NCBI GenBank assembly: GCA_027919835.1
Contig: JANVFP010000014.1
Span: 930,001 to 994,000, forward strand
Length of the DNA: 64,000 nt
Direction: 5' to 3'
Source: Lentinula raphanica
Taxonomy: Eukaryota > Basidiomycota > Agaricomycetes > Agaricales > Omphalotaceae
Of this stretch, positions 20,953 to 33,662 are shown one piece after another (within the stretch, counting starts at the first letter, position 1; every line of letters begins with the position of its first letter). The notes under the pieces are model-generated. The model was not told the DNA's origin. It searched no databases and worked only from the letters and a program-made list of their open reading frames with translations. Position numbers and translations under genes: made by a program.

Positions 20953-23900
20953 ATGTCTCGTGCAATTCTCAAGAAAGCCAAGAAATCCTTATTTAACAAG
21001 AAGGAAGCGGGTTCCAATGTTACTCAGGCGCCTCAAGCTCCACTGCCAATTGATGGAACTGATAAATTGGACCTCCATTCGGAGCATCGGGTTGTAGTCT
21101 CTCAGGATCAAGCTGATCAAGTTAACGAGACTGGGAGAATTGTGGCAGATAATGTCCATAATGTGCTCAAATTTCTGAAAGAAGTCTCTGCTCCATTCCC
21201 ACCTCTGCAGGCTGTAGCTGGCGGTTTGTGTGAATGTCTCAACATTTACAAGGTACAGTGTCCGCACCGTTGGTCACTATTGGCTTTTCAGTATTTCACT
21301 TACATGCCAATATCCAGAAAATATCTGGAAACACTGAGCAACTGGATGCATTAGCCAAAAGCATAGCTTCTAATGAAGCCTTCTTGACAAAGTTTCTAAC
21401 ACAAGAAGAATTACAATTATCCGATATTCCTGCTACTCAGGATTTGGCTAAGTATTATTTCCAGCTCCATATTGGCAATTGAATATTGAGCACTGAAGCC
21501 TGTCTCTAGTAAACTCAAAATCATATGTGAAGAGGTTGTGCACTATCAGAAAATGGGTTTGAGAAGCAGAGCAGTCCAGCTGGAAGTCATAAGCAACAAG
21601 ATTGGAGATTTTCAAAAGAGAATTCAAGATGCATGTGAACAATGCAAGGTGAGTTTTATGCACATCTATAATTCATTGATATTTGACATTGATTATCTGA
21701 CTCAAATTGACTTCAAGTTGGAAATCCTCTTTACAATTGAAAGAAAGAGTACTGCCATTTTAAAGGTATACAATCAAATCCATTGAAAATTTGATAATGT
21801 CTTAATAGTTTGACACAGGAGTTAATTTTCCAAAAGCTCAAGTATTCATATCAAGCTTTCTATGATACTGATACAGGAACCCGCAAATTTTGCAGTCCAG
21901 ACACAAGAAGGGAAATCCTTTCAGAGATCAAACAGTGGACACTAAATTTTGATTCTGATCCAGTATACTGGATGTCTGGCCTTGCTGGCACAGGGAAAAG
22001 TACCATTGCTATGTCTATCTGCAAAACTTTTGAAGAGGAAAATATATTGGCTGCAAACTTTTTTTGCTCTCATCAGATTCCAGAATGCAACAACTACCAG
22101 TACATTATCCCAACCTTATCTTATCAGTTGGCCAGATTTTCCAAGACATTTGCTATAGCTTTAGGGAAACATCTATCTGCAGATCCTGATATTGTCTATA
22201 AAAGTCCCAAAAAGCAAATCAACAAACTTCTTATTGCACCTTGGAAATCAGCACAGGAATTTGACAAAAAGGAATCATCCAAGCCAATCATTGTAATAGA
22301 TGCTCTTGATGAATGCACAGATGCTGCATTGATACTGGAACCACTTGTAGCTGCAGTTCAAAACAATGAACTATCAGGATTAAAATTCTTCATTACAAGC
22401 CGTCCAGAGCAGGAAATTCAAAAGCTGTTATCATTTATTGTTACTGAACAGTCCCAATCTGTTTTGCACAATGTTGAAGAAGAATTAGTAAAGAAAGACA
22501 TTTATACATATGTAAAAGCTGAACTGTCTGGAGTTTTTACTACTGAAGAACAACTTCATCAGCTTACTGCATTAGCTGGAAGACTTTTTATCTATGCTGC
22601 TACTGTTGTAAAGTTTGTGAAAGGGGTTTCTGGAGTTCAGAGAAGAAAACAAAGGCTTATTGATTTTCTTGTAGATACCAGTCATTCTGAGGACCTGAGA
22701 CATTTATACACCCAAGTAATTCAACACGCTATTCCTAAAGATAAGCTCATGCAGAAAGAGTTTCAAGAAGATTGGAAAATCATCCATACTATTATCTCAG
22801 CACAAAGGCCATTGACTTGCAATACCTTGGCAAATCTACAGGGATTGAAAATTAGCAATGTGCTGGACTTGGTACATAGGCTGCATGCATTGCTATATAT
22901 TTCAGATCAAGACCACACTATTCTGAGTCTTCATGCATCTTTTCCTGAGTTTGTTACTACTTACAAGGGAGTAACATATGATCCAACTTCCTGTCATGAT
23001 CAATTGAGTTCAACATCCTTTGAAATAATGAAAAGACAATTAAGATTCAATATCTGTAATCTTTCCTCCTCTTATATTCCAGACAATCAAATACCAAATT
23101 TAGATACTAGATTGGAGGAAAATGTTGGAGAAACACTGAAGTACTGTTGTCATCACTGGAGCTTTCACTTTCTTCATTGTAGTATTTCAGAAGAATTATT
23201 AATTGCTCTAGAAAAGTTTCTGATTGAAAAGGGAGTTTTTTGGATTGAAACTATGAGTTTATTCAATGCTTTGACTGTATGTGGAAATAGTTTGAATGCA
23301 TTGACAAAGGTAATCTTTCAAAATTATTTTATCAAAGATATATTCTCAAAAATCAATATCTGCAGTATCAATATTGGGTAGATAGTTCCAGAGGCAAAAT
23401 AATTCAGAAGCTAGCAGCAGGTCTTCATGCATTGTTGAAACAATATGCTAGTAGTGATGCACAAGGAATGACACCACATCTATATCTTAGTATTATACCA
23501 TTCTGGATAAATCATTCAACTTATCAGCCTATCATTAAAAAGTGCATAAAGCAGAAAAGTAATGTCTCTGACTGGCTTACATATCATGCTGTAACATTGA
23601 AAACAGTTGCAACAGTGAATAGTGTAATATTTACACCTGATGGATCCAAGATTATTGCTGGAATCAATGACAATATGATTTATGTTTGGGATGCCACAAC
23701 TGGAATACAAATTGGTAAACTAAAAGGTCATACAGGCCATATAAATGCAGTTGCATGCTCACCTGATGGAAGTAAGCTATTATCAGGTTCTGATGACAGA
23801 ACAATTAGAGTTTGGAATATCGAAACTGGGTCTCAAATTCTCCAGCCTTTGCATGGCCATAAATTGTGGGTATCATCTGTATCATTTTCACCTGATGGAT

Positions 23901-25709
23901 CTAAGATTGCCTCTGGATCTGGTGATAAGAAACTTAAACTCTGGAATGCTATCAATGGACGTCAAATTGGTAGATCTCTCTGGGGTCATACAAATTGGAT
24001 AAACTCAGTAGCTTTTTCACCTGATGGAACCAAGCTAGTTTCAAGCTCTGATGATAATACAGTAAGGATTTGGAATGTCATTACTGGTACTCAAGTTGGC
24101 AACCCATTATCAGGCCATGAACAAGGAGCTCTTACAGCTATATTATCTCCTGATGGAACCCAGATTGTATCAGGTTCTGATGATTGGACAATTAGATTTT
24201 GGAGTGCTACTACAGGTATTCAGATTGGTCCTACTCTGAAGATGCATGAAGGCTGGGTTTCTGCAATTGCATTTTCTATAGATGGAACAAAATTTATAAC
24301 TGGCTCTAATGATAATTTACTGAAACTCTGGGATTCTGAAACCAAAACCCAAATTGGTGCTTCTTGGCATGGTCATGAAGACTGTGTAAACTCAGTAGCT
24401 TTTGCACCCAATGGAACCCAGGTTGTTTCTGGTTCTAGAGATCAAACTATTAAAATTTGGGATACTACTTTAACCAATTCAGTTAATGAACATTTTGAAC
24501 CTGGACATACAGGACTAGTTACTTCAGCAGTTTTCTCACCTGATGGAACTCAAATTGCTTCTAGTTCTGGAGATGATACTATACGAATTTGGGATTCTAT
24601 TACTGGAATGCAGATAGGAAAGCCTCTTGAAGGGCATGAAGATATAGTTAATTCAGTTGCATATTCATCTGATGGGAAAATGCTTGTCTCTGGCTCCAAT
24701 GATATGACAGTGAGATTATGGGACATAAATAAAGGAATAGAAGTTCATCAGCCTTTTGAAGGTCATGAAGGCTGGATAACTACAGTTAGTTTTGCACCAG
24801 ATGGTACCAAAGTTGTTTCTGGATCTTTTGATATGACACTTAGAATTTGGGACACAGCTACTGGTTTGCAAATTGGAGAGCCTTTACAAGGTCATGAGGA
24901 TTGGATTCAATCAGTAGTTTTCTCCCCAGATGGAACCAAGATACTTTCTGGTTCCAAAGACCAGACTATAATAATTTGGGATTCTATTACTGGTACTCAA
25001 ATTGGAGAAGATATTGTGAATGATGAGTCTGTTCATTCAGTAGCATTTTCACCTGATGGCAGTAAAGTTGTAGCTGGTTTGGGTGATGGAACTATAGCCT
25101 TTTGGAATATTGCTACCGGGAATCTTATTGATGTGCTTCCACAAGGCCATACAGATCTAGTTGATGCAATAGGATTTTCTTATGATGGAAGTAGGATTGT
25201 ATCTGGATGTAGAGACAAAACAATCAAGGTCTGGGATGCCAATACTAAAAAACAACTTGGAACAACTTTGCAAGGCCATGATGATTGGGTCTCATCAGTT
25301 GCTTTTTCACCAGATGGAACTAGAATTGTTTCTGCCTCCTTTGACAAAACTATCCGTATTTGGAAAGCTCCACAGATTGAACAAATCCAGGCTGATATTG
25401 CTTCTGAAAATGATCAAATCAATACTGTTTGCCAGTCTGTAGATGGTAAGATTTATTTCCTTCAAACTTGAGAATCAACATCACATATTCTGATTATGTT
25501 TATTAGCTTATTTCAATGACTGGAGTATGTCTTCCAATGGTTGGATATACTTTGAAGGTAATCCAAATTCAATTGTTTGGATTCCCCCATATTTCCGCAA
25601 GACTTTATGGACTAGCAAGACCCAGCTAATTATTTCTTATCTGGGACATTCAGAGCTCTTATTTGAAGACTGTGTGTATGGGGAAGATTGGACCAAATGC
25701 ATTGAATGA
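20953..25709 (+). CDS. NACHT-WD40 STAND protein (fungal NLR-like)
   Basis: Predicted 1,464 residues. Exons: 20953-21252, 21318-21451, 21510-21648, 21718-21765, 21819-23309, 23366-25445 and 25507-25709, all GT-AG and in phase. Residues 50-200 form a helical N-terminal domain (FLKEVSAPFPPLQAVAGG) of the style found in agaricomycete NLRs and often modelled as an MLKL/HeLo-like helical bundle (inference). The NACHT NTPase follows: Walker A GLAGTGKST at about 261-269, Walker B IIVIDALDEC at about 365, and FFITSRPE. Fourteen WD40 repeats (SVAFSPDGTKLVSGS-type units) would give two seven-bladed propellers. A short tail contains WIYFEGNPNSIVWIPPYFR. NACHT-WD40 proteins act in non-self recognition and regulated cell death in fungi (for example HET-E). 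The gene is clearly AT-rich and uses A/T-ending codons, unlike its neighbours. No frame break was seen. Confidence 0.92.
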
Positions 25710-26274
25710 GTAAAAATTGTACGTAGTATTGTTGTCCTGACTCCTAAAACAATTTCTTCTAATACAATAATTGCAAGTGAATTTTTACTTGTGTTATATT
25801 TAAGTATTACTGCCAACAGTAAGTAGTAAATATAATCTGAAATATTCAAGAGATCAAGTATGTGTCAAGATCTCAGCATATTATGTACAATACTTAACTT
25901 GTAAGTATACTAGACTTTGAAATCTACATCTCTAGTTGTAGTACATAGTTCATAACCTTTTGTTGGGTCAACTTGAACTTGAACCTATTTCACTCTTGCA
26001 TAAGTGATGAAGTTGAATCAATGTTGTGCTTGCTTAAGACTTGGGCGATACATCACCACTGCAAGGAAGTTTTAAACATCATACTCAAGTATATGTGATA
26101 GACCTCAATCAGTTTAGGAAGTAATTTGAGTTGCAGTACTAGTCCAGTGAGTCCCGTGAGTAGATCTCGAACCCTTCGGGGTCCTTGAAAGTTCCGAACT
26201 ACAAATCCTAACTATACTTAAACAATCTCGTTGAATGCGCACGGTACCCCTCCGTAGGGCCCTAACTTTGCATC
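25710..26274. other. AT-rich 3' flank of the NACHT-WD40 gene
   Basis: AT-rich to about 26130, then the composition returns to the local average. No gene or element ends were recognised. Confidence 0.5.
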
Positions 26275-27201
26275 ATGGGAATGATTCGACTCAAGGCCTT
26301 AAGGCCATTGGCCAAATGGCGTTCCTTTCGATTCATTACTGCCATCATGTATTCCAAGGCTCCTGCGACTGACAACCTACCCAATGCTCTGCTCCTTGTC
26401 TATTCAGATAACGGAAATGTAATATTGGAGGCTGAATTCAATAGTGAAGTCACAGCATTCAGTGTAACAAGTTTGCTTCACAAACTTACTGATCGTCTTC
26501 GCACAGGTTGGTATGACGAAGAACATGTCCCACAGCGTGTCAAATTTCCGGGGTGCACTCATGCTACCCGATATCAAGCGATCGACTCGAAGCATCCTCC
26601 TTGGGTTGCTTTGTATCACTTGGATGACCCGGGAATTGCAGAGAGTAAAGAGTGGTATCAGCTGCGCGAGGTAGCATCTGAGAACGAAAGGGTCATCCTG
26701 GAAACGGTTCCCATCATGACACGTTCCATCTATGCTGTGTTCTCTCGCCACGCAAAGGATACAGATCAGAGTAGTAGTGGTAACCGCAGTCCGGGGAAAG
26801 TGGTATGCATTGTTCATATCCAAATCGAACGCCGGGAATCAGAAGACTCTACAAGTTCGAGTTCGAATTCCGTGAAGCAACAGGCAGAACCAGAACTCGA
26901 AGCAGAGTTCCGGCTATGGCATCGGGATCTTATCACGAAAGCGGTATCGACGATGCCAGGATGGGTGCGATCCACGATGTACACACGGTATAGTGGGAGC
27001 GATATGAAGACTACACCCGAGTTGAAGGCCGCGATGGATTCAGGGTTGTTGGTGATACATGAATGGGACGAGGGGGGAGATGCTTTGGAGGTTATGAAGA
27101 TGGAAGCAAATGTAGCGGCGCAGGTTGGGATTTGGGAGAATGAGAATAGGTGTAAAGTGAGGAGGGAGGTGAGGATAGTTAGCTTGCACAGGGCGTGGTG
27201 A
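26275..27201 (+). CDS. EthD-like dimeric alpha/beta-barrel protein
   Basis: Predicted 287 residues from exons 26275-26443 and 26507-27201. The 63-bp intron is a multiple of three and has no stop, so the region reads open without splicing; removal restores a continuous motif around SWYDEEHVPQRV. The sequence ALLLVYSDNG, WYDEEHVPQRVKFPG and ATRYQAIDSKHPPWVALYHL follows the pattern of fungal EthD-like ferredoxin-fold proteins, and a second half with PGWVRSTMY and VIHEWDEG suggests a second ferredoxin-like lobe. Between them is an insert of about 40 Ser/Glu-rich residues. The true start may be 26347 (MYSKAPATD). These proteins resemble small-molecule mono-oxygenases or decarboxylases, but the substrate is unknown. 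Confidence 0.65.
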   Translation: MGMIRLKALRPLAKWRSFRFITAIMYSKAPATDNLPNALLLVYSDNGNVILEAEFNSEVTAFSVTSLLHKLTDRLRTGWYDEEHVPQRVKFPGCTHATRYQAIDSKHPPWVALYHLDDPGIAESKEWYQLREVASENERVILETVPIMTRSIYAVFSRHAKDTDQSSSGNRSPGKVVCIVHIQIERRESEDSTSSSSNSVKQQAEPELEAEFRLWHRDLITKAVSTMPGWVRSTMYTRYSGSDMKTTPELKAAMDSGLLVIHEWDEGGDALEVMKMEANVAAQVGIWENENRCKVRREVRIVSLHRAW

Positions 27202-29622
27202 TTTCCTCGTGTACGGTGTATGAAGATATCCGAAATGGACTTTATTGGCCTCGATGTTTATTACAGCATAGTAGTAAGTACGACGCTGCTGCGATGTTTC
27301 ACTTACCTTCACCCACCGGGCGCATGGATGACAACACCATTCACGTTTGGCCTCGGATCCTCGAGTCTTGACAGAACTTGGTAAATGTATTGGCCATACG
27401 TATCGGCGATTAGGTCACGTACCATTCGTTGCTCAATACTCTCCGAATCGCTTCGTCGATTCTGGACTAGCGGAGTGGAAAGAAGAGGAACAAAAGGCAC
27501 TTCAGTCCGCCGTTCGCCGACTCTGTCAATGTTCTGGGATATGAATGAGAAGCCGACCAGAGATGAACATAATCTGGCCAAGAGATTAGTATCTTCCTGT
27601 TGCAACGTCAGTGAAAGCGGCTATGTTCTTGATAGTAGGTAGCTGCTGGTATCTGCCTGAGTCCTGAGTCGCGGAACCAGCGCGGAACGAACTTTTCTTG
27701 ACAGAGCTCGGAGAAAGACTTCCTCCGACTCTACAAAGGTTCATTCATTTCATCAGATATAAGCTAATATAAGTGGTGTATTTTGATTGTTCTCGCTCAA
27801 ATCAGATTGAAACTTGGATCTCACGTTTAAAAATCAGGAGATGTGTCGTGGGGCATGTATGTATCTGGCTGTATCTGGAAAAACCGGTGTTGAGAGATGG
27901 CCTGAGATGGCCTGTAATGGGCCTGAGCAGAGTTACTCGCGGAACGTTGATTTCGGGAATCGGGAGCGAATGTTCCAGATAGTAATACGGAGATACATGG
28001 CAAGCTGGAGGATCGGAGTCATCAGTTGTTGACATTGTTGGGCGCGGCTGGCATTGAACACAGCGTTTCGACTAGATGGTAATACCTAGTACCGCGTTCT
28101 CCGATGATGAGTCGTACTTCAGAATAGCGACAAGTTTCTGACCTATTTCCCAATGATGTCCACTTCAAATCTCTCGATTCGGCGAAGGTTCAACGTCGAT
28201 CGAATACGGTGCTTAAGAGAACTTGAAATGATGCTCTATCTTGCGTGCATGTTGCGGTTTTTCGAGGGATGAAGAACTGAACCGTGGTTGACGAAAAGAA
28301 TTCAACGAAACTAACAATGCGTCAGCCGTTTCCTCTGAAACCTGAAGAAATTTGCTTACAAGCCTTGGAAATTTTGAACCAGCTGAACGTTCACGAACGA
28401 GGACTCGAGGAGATATGTTGGGAGTGTAATGGTCATTCTCCCAGCGATAGCGAAAGAACGGCCTACAAAAGGCCTGGCCTCACTGCCCAGACGTTCATCT
28501 CAATAAAACGGCCAGCAACGGGCTCAAAACGGGCTTATCGGTTTGTCCAGTATCCTGCGGTTTCCCGACGGATAATCAGGCGGCTATTCATTCTGGTTTT
28601 CGAATCAGAACATGTTCTTCTCATCATCCTCACACGTAACATCGCAACGAGGGGACATTGAAGGACATTGATCGCTGGAATGGCTCGTTCGTGCAAGGAG
28701 ACTCCAATGCGGGGTAAAGGGCGCTTGTTGGCCTTACTTGGTTATGATAGACGCATGCGATTCGCGAAGAAGGCCCTACAGTGACAACACTGTTGATAAT
28801 ACTGGGTATGAGCTATGTAGAAGTTTTTCAGACGTGAGTACTGATTTGTGTCCTGACCGGATGATTGAAGGTGATTGACCGCGGGCGTTGCGACTTGAAA
28901 CGATAACGATTATATGGGATAAAACCCGTTATCAGGGTCGATGGTCAGATTCGTCCCCCCTTTCTGCTGACCGATTTTTTAGCTTTTGCTACTCCAAGAT
29001 TGTCAAAATCTGTCTGCTCAACAGGCTGAATTTTGCTCATTTACCTGGCCACGTTCAGTGATTTTCGTCAATGGAGCCTGGCAGTACAGCCCTCCGCAGG
29101 CCCTCCGTGTCACGTCTTCTTGAATCGGTGAGAGTGGGAACGAGTTGGAAACGAGTGAGTGAAACGATATTGGCCAATTAGCATTAGATGATTTGTCAAT
29201 GCAATATTGACCCTTCAATCTTCGCGTCAAAGGCTCTGGTTTTGGTCTCATCAACAATCAAGAGTTGGCAACAGTTACAGGAGTTTGGTGGAAACAAGTT
29301 TTGACCATCATTTGGAGTGGCAGATGCGGAAGTTGAGCTGTGTAGGCTCCTGGAAAGCAGAGTAAGTATACAGCAAGCTAGAGATAAGGATATGTAACAC
29401 AGAAATAGCAAGCAATTAAGGAAACATCAAAAGTTGAAAGTAGAGTCTGCCTCCGTCGTTGATGTTTATGTTTATTTTGATGTGACGGAAGCTTTTGAAT
29501 TTTCGGAGATTCGCGCGGCGGCCGGCCGATCATGCCGGGGTGAGAAAATAAGCACGATGTGAACACGAACTAGTCTCGGAGACGATTGTCTTCTTTCCCT
29601 TTCTACTCCATCCCCTTCAACG
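27202..29622. other. Long gene-poor stretch
   Basis: No coding region I can support. A 125-codon ORF at 28284-28661 (plus) and a 98-codon ORF at 27309-27605 (minus) have no recognisable motif. The end of the stretch is the upstream region of the GATA factor. Confidence 0.4.
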
Positions 29623-30853
29623 ATGATGACGTTGCCACACCGTATCTCGCCCAACGACGACGATAACATCGAGGACCAGCAGAGCTCGTCCTATGCCAGC
29701 GCTTCCTATCCTTCATCTACAATGCCCGGCGCTTTCAGTCAGTAATTCCCTCTCTATGATGCACTGCCAATTCCTTATCCTCTCATCATAGCCGAATGTG
29801 ATAATTGTCATACGACGACAACGCCGCTTTGGAGGAGGGATCGTACTGGTATGAAGATACTCTGCAATGCGTGAGCCCTCTCTTTCTCTGCTGTGCTGGA
29901 CAACAATAAAAGAGACTCAATCATGATACCCCTTATCATACAGGTGTGGTCTTTATTCAAAGACCCACAATGGTTCGGATCGTCCGTTGAACGGTAAGAC
30001 TCCGTCAGAAAGAAGACAGACCGCGAGCAAGTCGAAGCAAGAACAGATAGAGAGCAGTCCCCGTGCGCAGTCTCCCAAAGCTCTTTCTCTCTACCCCTAA
30101 CAGGCTGACTTGTAGCTCAAGAGTGTTCCAACTGTTCTACTTCGACCACTCCCCTCTGGAGGAAGACTGACGAAGGCAAGCTCCTGTGCAATGCGTAAGT
30201 CCTCCCTATCTACACTACTCAGTTCTAGGGATAATTAAGTGCTATTAGATGCGGCCTTTACGTCAAACTCCATGGACATAATCGACCCGTTCATCTACGT
30301 ACCGATGTCATCCGCCAGCGTTCTAGAGAGAATGCTCGTGTCCGTGTCAAGCGCGCCAACACCGGCGAAGTCACTGCACCTGCATCGAGGAATTCTTCGA
30401 GGACCAGGTCTTCGACCGCTCAAATTCGTCGCCACTCCGCTATTGAGGATGACGATGATGATACGGACGAAGGCTCTGATGAACCTGGTTATCGCTCTAT
30501 TGGCACTCAGCGTGATTCGGATTCTGAAGACTCGGACTCGATAGGTACCCCTGACGAGGGAAGCTCAGATAATGTCCTTCCGCCCAAGTATGGTCTGTTG
30601 AAGAATCGCTTCAAGCGCCAGCGCATAGCCTTTGGTGACTCTGATACGGATTCGATTGCCTCAATGGGCTCGCCTTCGTTGTCGTCTTTGGCAGCGGTAG
30701 CGGCAGCAGTCGCTGCGGGTGCTTATCCAGACTCTCCCTTGTCATTGTAAGTGTATGGTTCACTCATGTCTTACTCTATCTGACCTCCCATGCAGGTCGC
30801 CCGCTGGCACAACCTTCGGACCACGACCCTGGTTCCAAAGGTTAGATCTTTGA
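29623..30853 (+). CDS. GATA-type transcription factor with two zinc fingers
   Basis: Predicted 292 residues. Exons: 29623-29737, 29792-29870, 29944-29993, 30116-30194, 30249-30746 and 30796-30853, all GT-AG and in phase. Finger 1 is C-x2-C-x18-C-x2-C ([14 protein letters not shown], residues 41-66). Finger 2 is C-x2-C-x17-C-x2-C ([14 protein letters not shown], about 85-109) followed by [14 protein letters not shown]. The two-finger layout and this tail resemble fungal iron-responsive GATA repressors (Fep1, SreA, Urbs1), which control siderophore and iron-uptake genes by binding WGATAR sites. The protein is short for that group and I see no clear Cys-rich linker, so the assignment to iron control is tentative. 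The C-terminal half is acidic and Ser-rich ([11 protein letters not shown]) with an Ala-rich segment. Each finger is split by an intron before its last Cys. Confidence 0.85.
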
Positions 30854-33662
30854 TGCACATTGAAGTTCTCCCGTGATTGCCCGAAATGACACCCGTCCTA
30901 TACCCGAGTCCTCTCGTACAGTGTCGAAAACATGCCCAAAATATGCCTTCTGGAGTGTCGGAAATGCCGGTGGATAATCGCCATGGACTAAGTCTTTCCA
31001 ATGTCTTCCGTTACAAGGACCTTTGCTCGTCTGCTCTGTCTTTTTCTCCGGCTACAATCCTTCGACGAGGCTTGTGTAAGTCCGTCGTCTTCTCAAAATT
31101 AACGTATACATCTAGTTTACTTTTTTTCTTGCATACACACCTTATATTTTTGTGGAATCGTGGATGTGGTTCTGGATTTTTCCGTCTCCTTTCCTTTTGC
31201 CTGTTTGTGTTCTACCTGGCGTCACACCATTCTGCCCTCCCCACTCTTTCTCTATATTGTCCTGTCCTGATATTTTCTCGGTTCTTGATTCATAATTTTG
31301 TGTCTCCTTATCCCTTCTTCAAGGAACATACTTTTCTCGTTCACATTATTTATGTGATACCATTATGCTAGAGGATCCCCTGCGTTATATGTACCCACTC
31401 TCGTTTGTCCACATGCCATTCTTTTTACTCTTCTGCGTTACCTATAGTACCGTTGGTTTATAATGTATATGGTTAATCTGTCTGTCTGTTCTCGTCCGAG
31501 GTTGTAAGCCACTGTGTGCTGTAAGGATGTACGTTGGGTGTGCTTCGGTCGTACCAGAAGTACCTGTGGCGATCGATAAGCTTTCGACTCACGACCTGAA
31601 CTCGTTTCTGATCACACACTGGTCATCAACATGTATATTGTCATAAACTTAGAGCCAGTTTCTCTGACAGAGGCTACAGCAAGTACACAGCCTGCATCGA
31701 TGACATGAAAGCAAGCCTTCAGCTTCAACCAGGCTTCAGCGGGACAGTGAAACTGGTTGCGAATGTAAACTTCCAATGCGCCACTCTACCTCCTCATGCA
31801 ACCATTACTCACATCGATAACCAAACCCCATACTAAACGAACGCTGATGAAGTGGATATCTTTTGAGCACAGGCAAGAGCTATTTCCATGGGTGTAGGAT
31901 CACCTTGGAGTCGTGGAATAGCGGCTGCGTGGAATTGACGGTAATGGTCCAAAAGAGTTGGCTACTCAGACTCTGAGGCGATGTTGACTCTGAAAAGTGA
32001 TGGAATCGATGGACTGCCCCCTTCGTTCCTCGTTAGATTTCTGACCCGTGAGGTTAATCCTGGTTAACCCAAAATGAGAGTGATTCAATGAATCTGGGAG
32101 TCGAAGAAGCTCTGAGGCAGTGGTCTCAGTGACTGAACTGCTGACCCGAAACCTCTAGGCCTCTCCTTCAAGAAGATCAGATCTGTTGGCAACGCAAGAA
32201 CAGGGGGGAGGGAGAAAAGATGGGCTTTGAATTTTCCGCAATCATGATGGACCGATGGTGGTACCGTGTCCTCTCAGAAACGCTTCCCTATATGGTCAGG
32301 ACTCAGACTTAGAAGTTATTGAAGTTATTAACGGGATCCCAAAGGAGCGGCAGCGTCAGTGCTTGCCGTCAGAAGCTGGGCTGGCTATGCAGGATGAAAT
32401 GTGAAATGATGAATTCATTATTCCCTTGAGTACTAAGTGACCCAAAGTTCGAACTTCTTCTTTCCATCGCTAGTGGAAGAGAAACGTGTTGGGACTTGGG
32501 AATCCAGGCAAAACGGATGTTTGGTCAGCAAGCTCTTGTCAAACGATTCCTCGAAAAACTCACGCTTTTGTTGTCATTGAGTTATGGTTTGACACTGTGA
32601 AGGACATGCATTCAGTGACAGTGTAGACCTAGGTAGACTGTCTAAGTATACTTACAGCGTCGAAAACATCAAAGGTAGAAGCGCGCAAGAGTACCGTCAG
32701 TCGGCGCTTGTGGTGGGCGCTTGTATTCTCATCTTTTCCTGCTTCTGCGTTATCCTAAGCCCAGTTCGTCCATATGATTGCTCTTGAACGTTCCATTGAT
32801 GTCCGAGTCTCCTTTAACCTCGATTCTCCTGACAGCCAGTGCAAAGATGAACTCAGGAGAGCAATCTACGAAACGAGAAGAGAACTCGACTGTTCCGTTG
32901 ATTTGAGGGAGACTCGGTGAGCGTCCTTAGAACCGCTATCTCACTAAGTGCGAACAGTGGTGCCATGATCACCAATACCTCCCACTGCTCATCTCTTTCT
33001 CTATGATTCTCTATGATGTGACTTTCTAACTAGATAGGAACGTTGATTTATCAGCCTGAGGCCCAAGAGTTTCCAGTCACCCACTTACCAGCGACTCCCT
33101 GTGAACTGCCTTGGATCTTTTCAATTTTGTGGCGTCCCGGTGTCTACGTTGATACACCAACGTAGTAGTGTTAGTATCCAGCGAGAAAGTCCCGAGGTAA
33201 ATTGCAAGAATCAGAAGTAAATACATCGCTGAAACGGGCAGTTTTGATGCGGCTCACTGATATCCAGCTCCGAAGTTTATAATCATCCGTCAGTCCAGCT
33301 TTTCTCTAGACTCGCCTGACTCTGGCCATGCGCAAGATCTCTCTTAATGGAGCGCAGGCCGATTACCTGATTTGCAACGTTGTCGAGTTTGGCCGGACTG
33401 AAAGGATCTGAGTACTGTTCCTCATTGCAGTACTGCCTCCTTCCTCTTTACATACGACACGTTTTCCTCGTGTTGGGAGGATGGGCTCTCAATCAAGCTT
33501 CGATATCATTCCAAACTTACTCCACCTACCTAAATCATCAGGATTGAATCCGAGCTGAATTCCCTCGCTTCCCTCTCCATCAATCTCCCATCACTGTGTA
33601 GAATTGATTTTTGTCTGAAATCGATCATCGAGGACTTTTTTCTCCCTCATCATGTCGCATTG
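30854..33662. other. Gene-poor stretch with 3' flank of the GATA factor
   Basis: T-rich 3' sequence to about 31400, then no recognised gene. One open stretch on the plus strand near 32776-32920 (starting MIALERSIDVRVSFNLD, about 48 codons, followed by a GTGAGC that could be a donor) may be an exon, but no partner was found. Confidence 0.4.

Noticed and set aside
26155..26185. Minus-strand GGGTTCGAGATC resembling a T-loop
   Set aside because: The flanking bases do not form a T-stem or the other arms.
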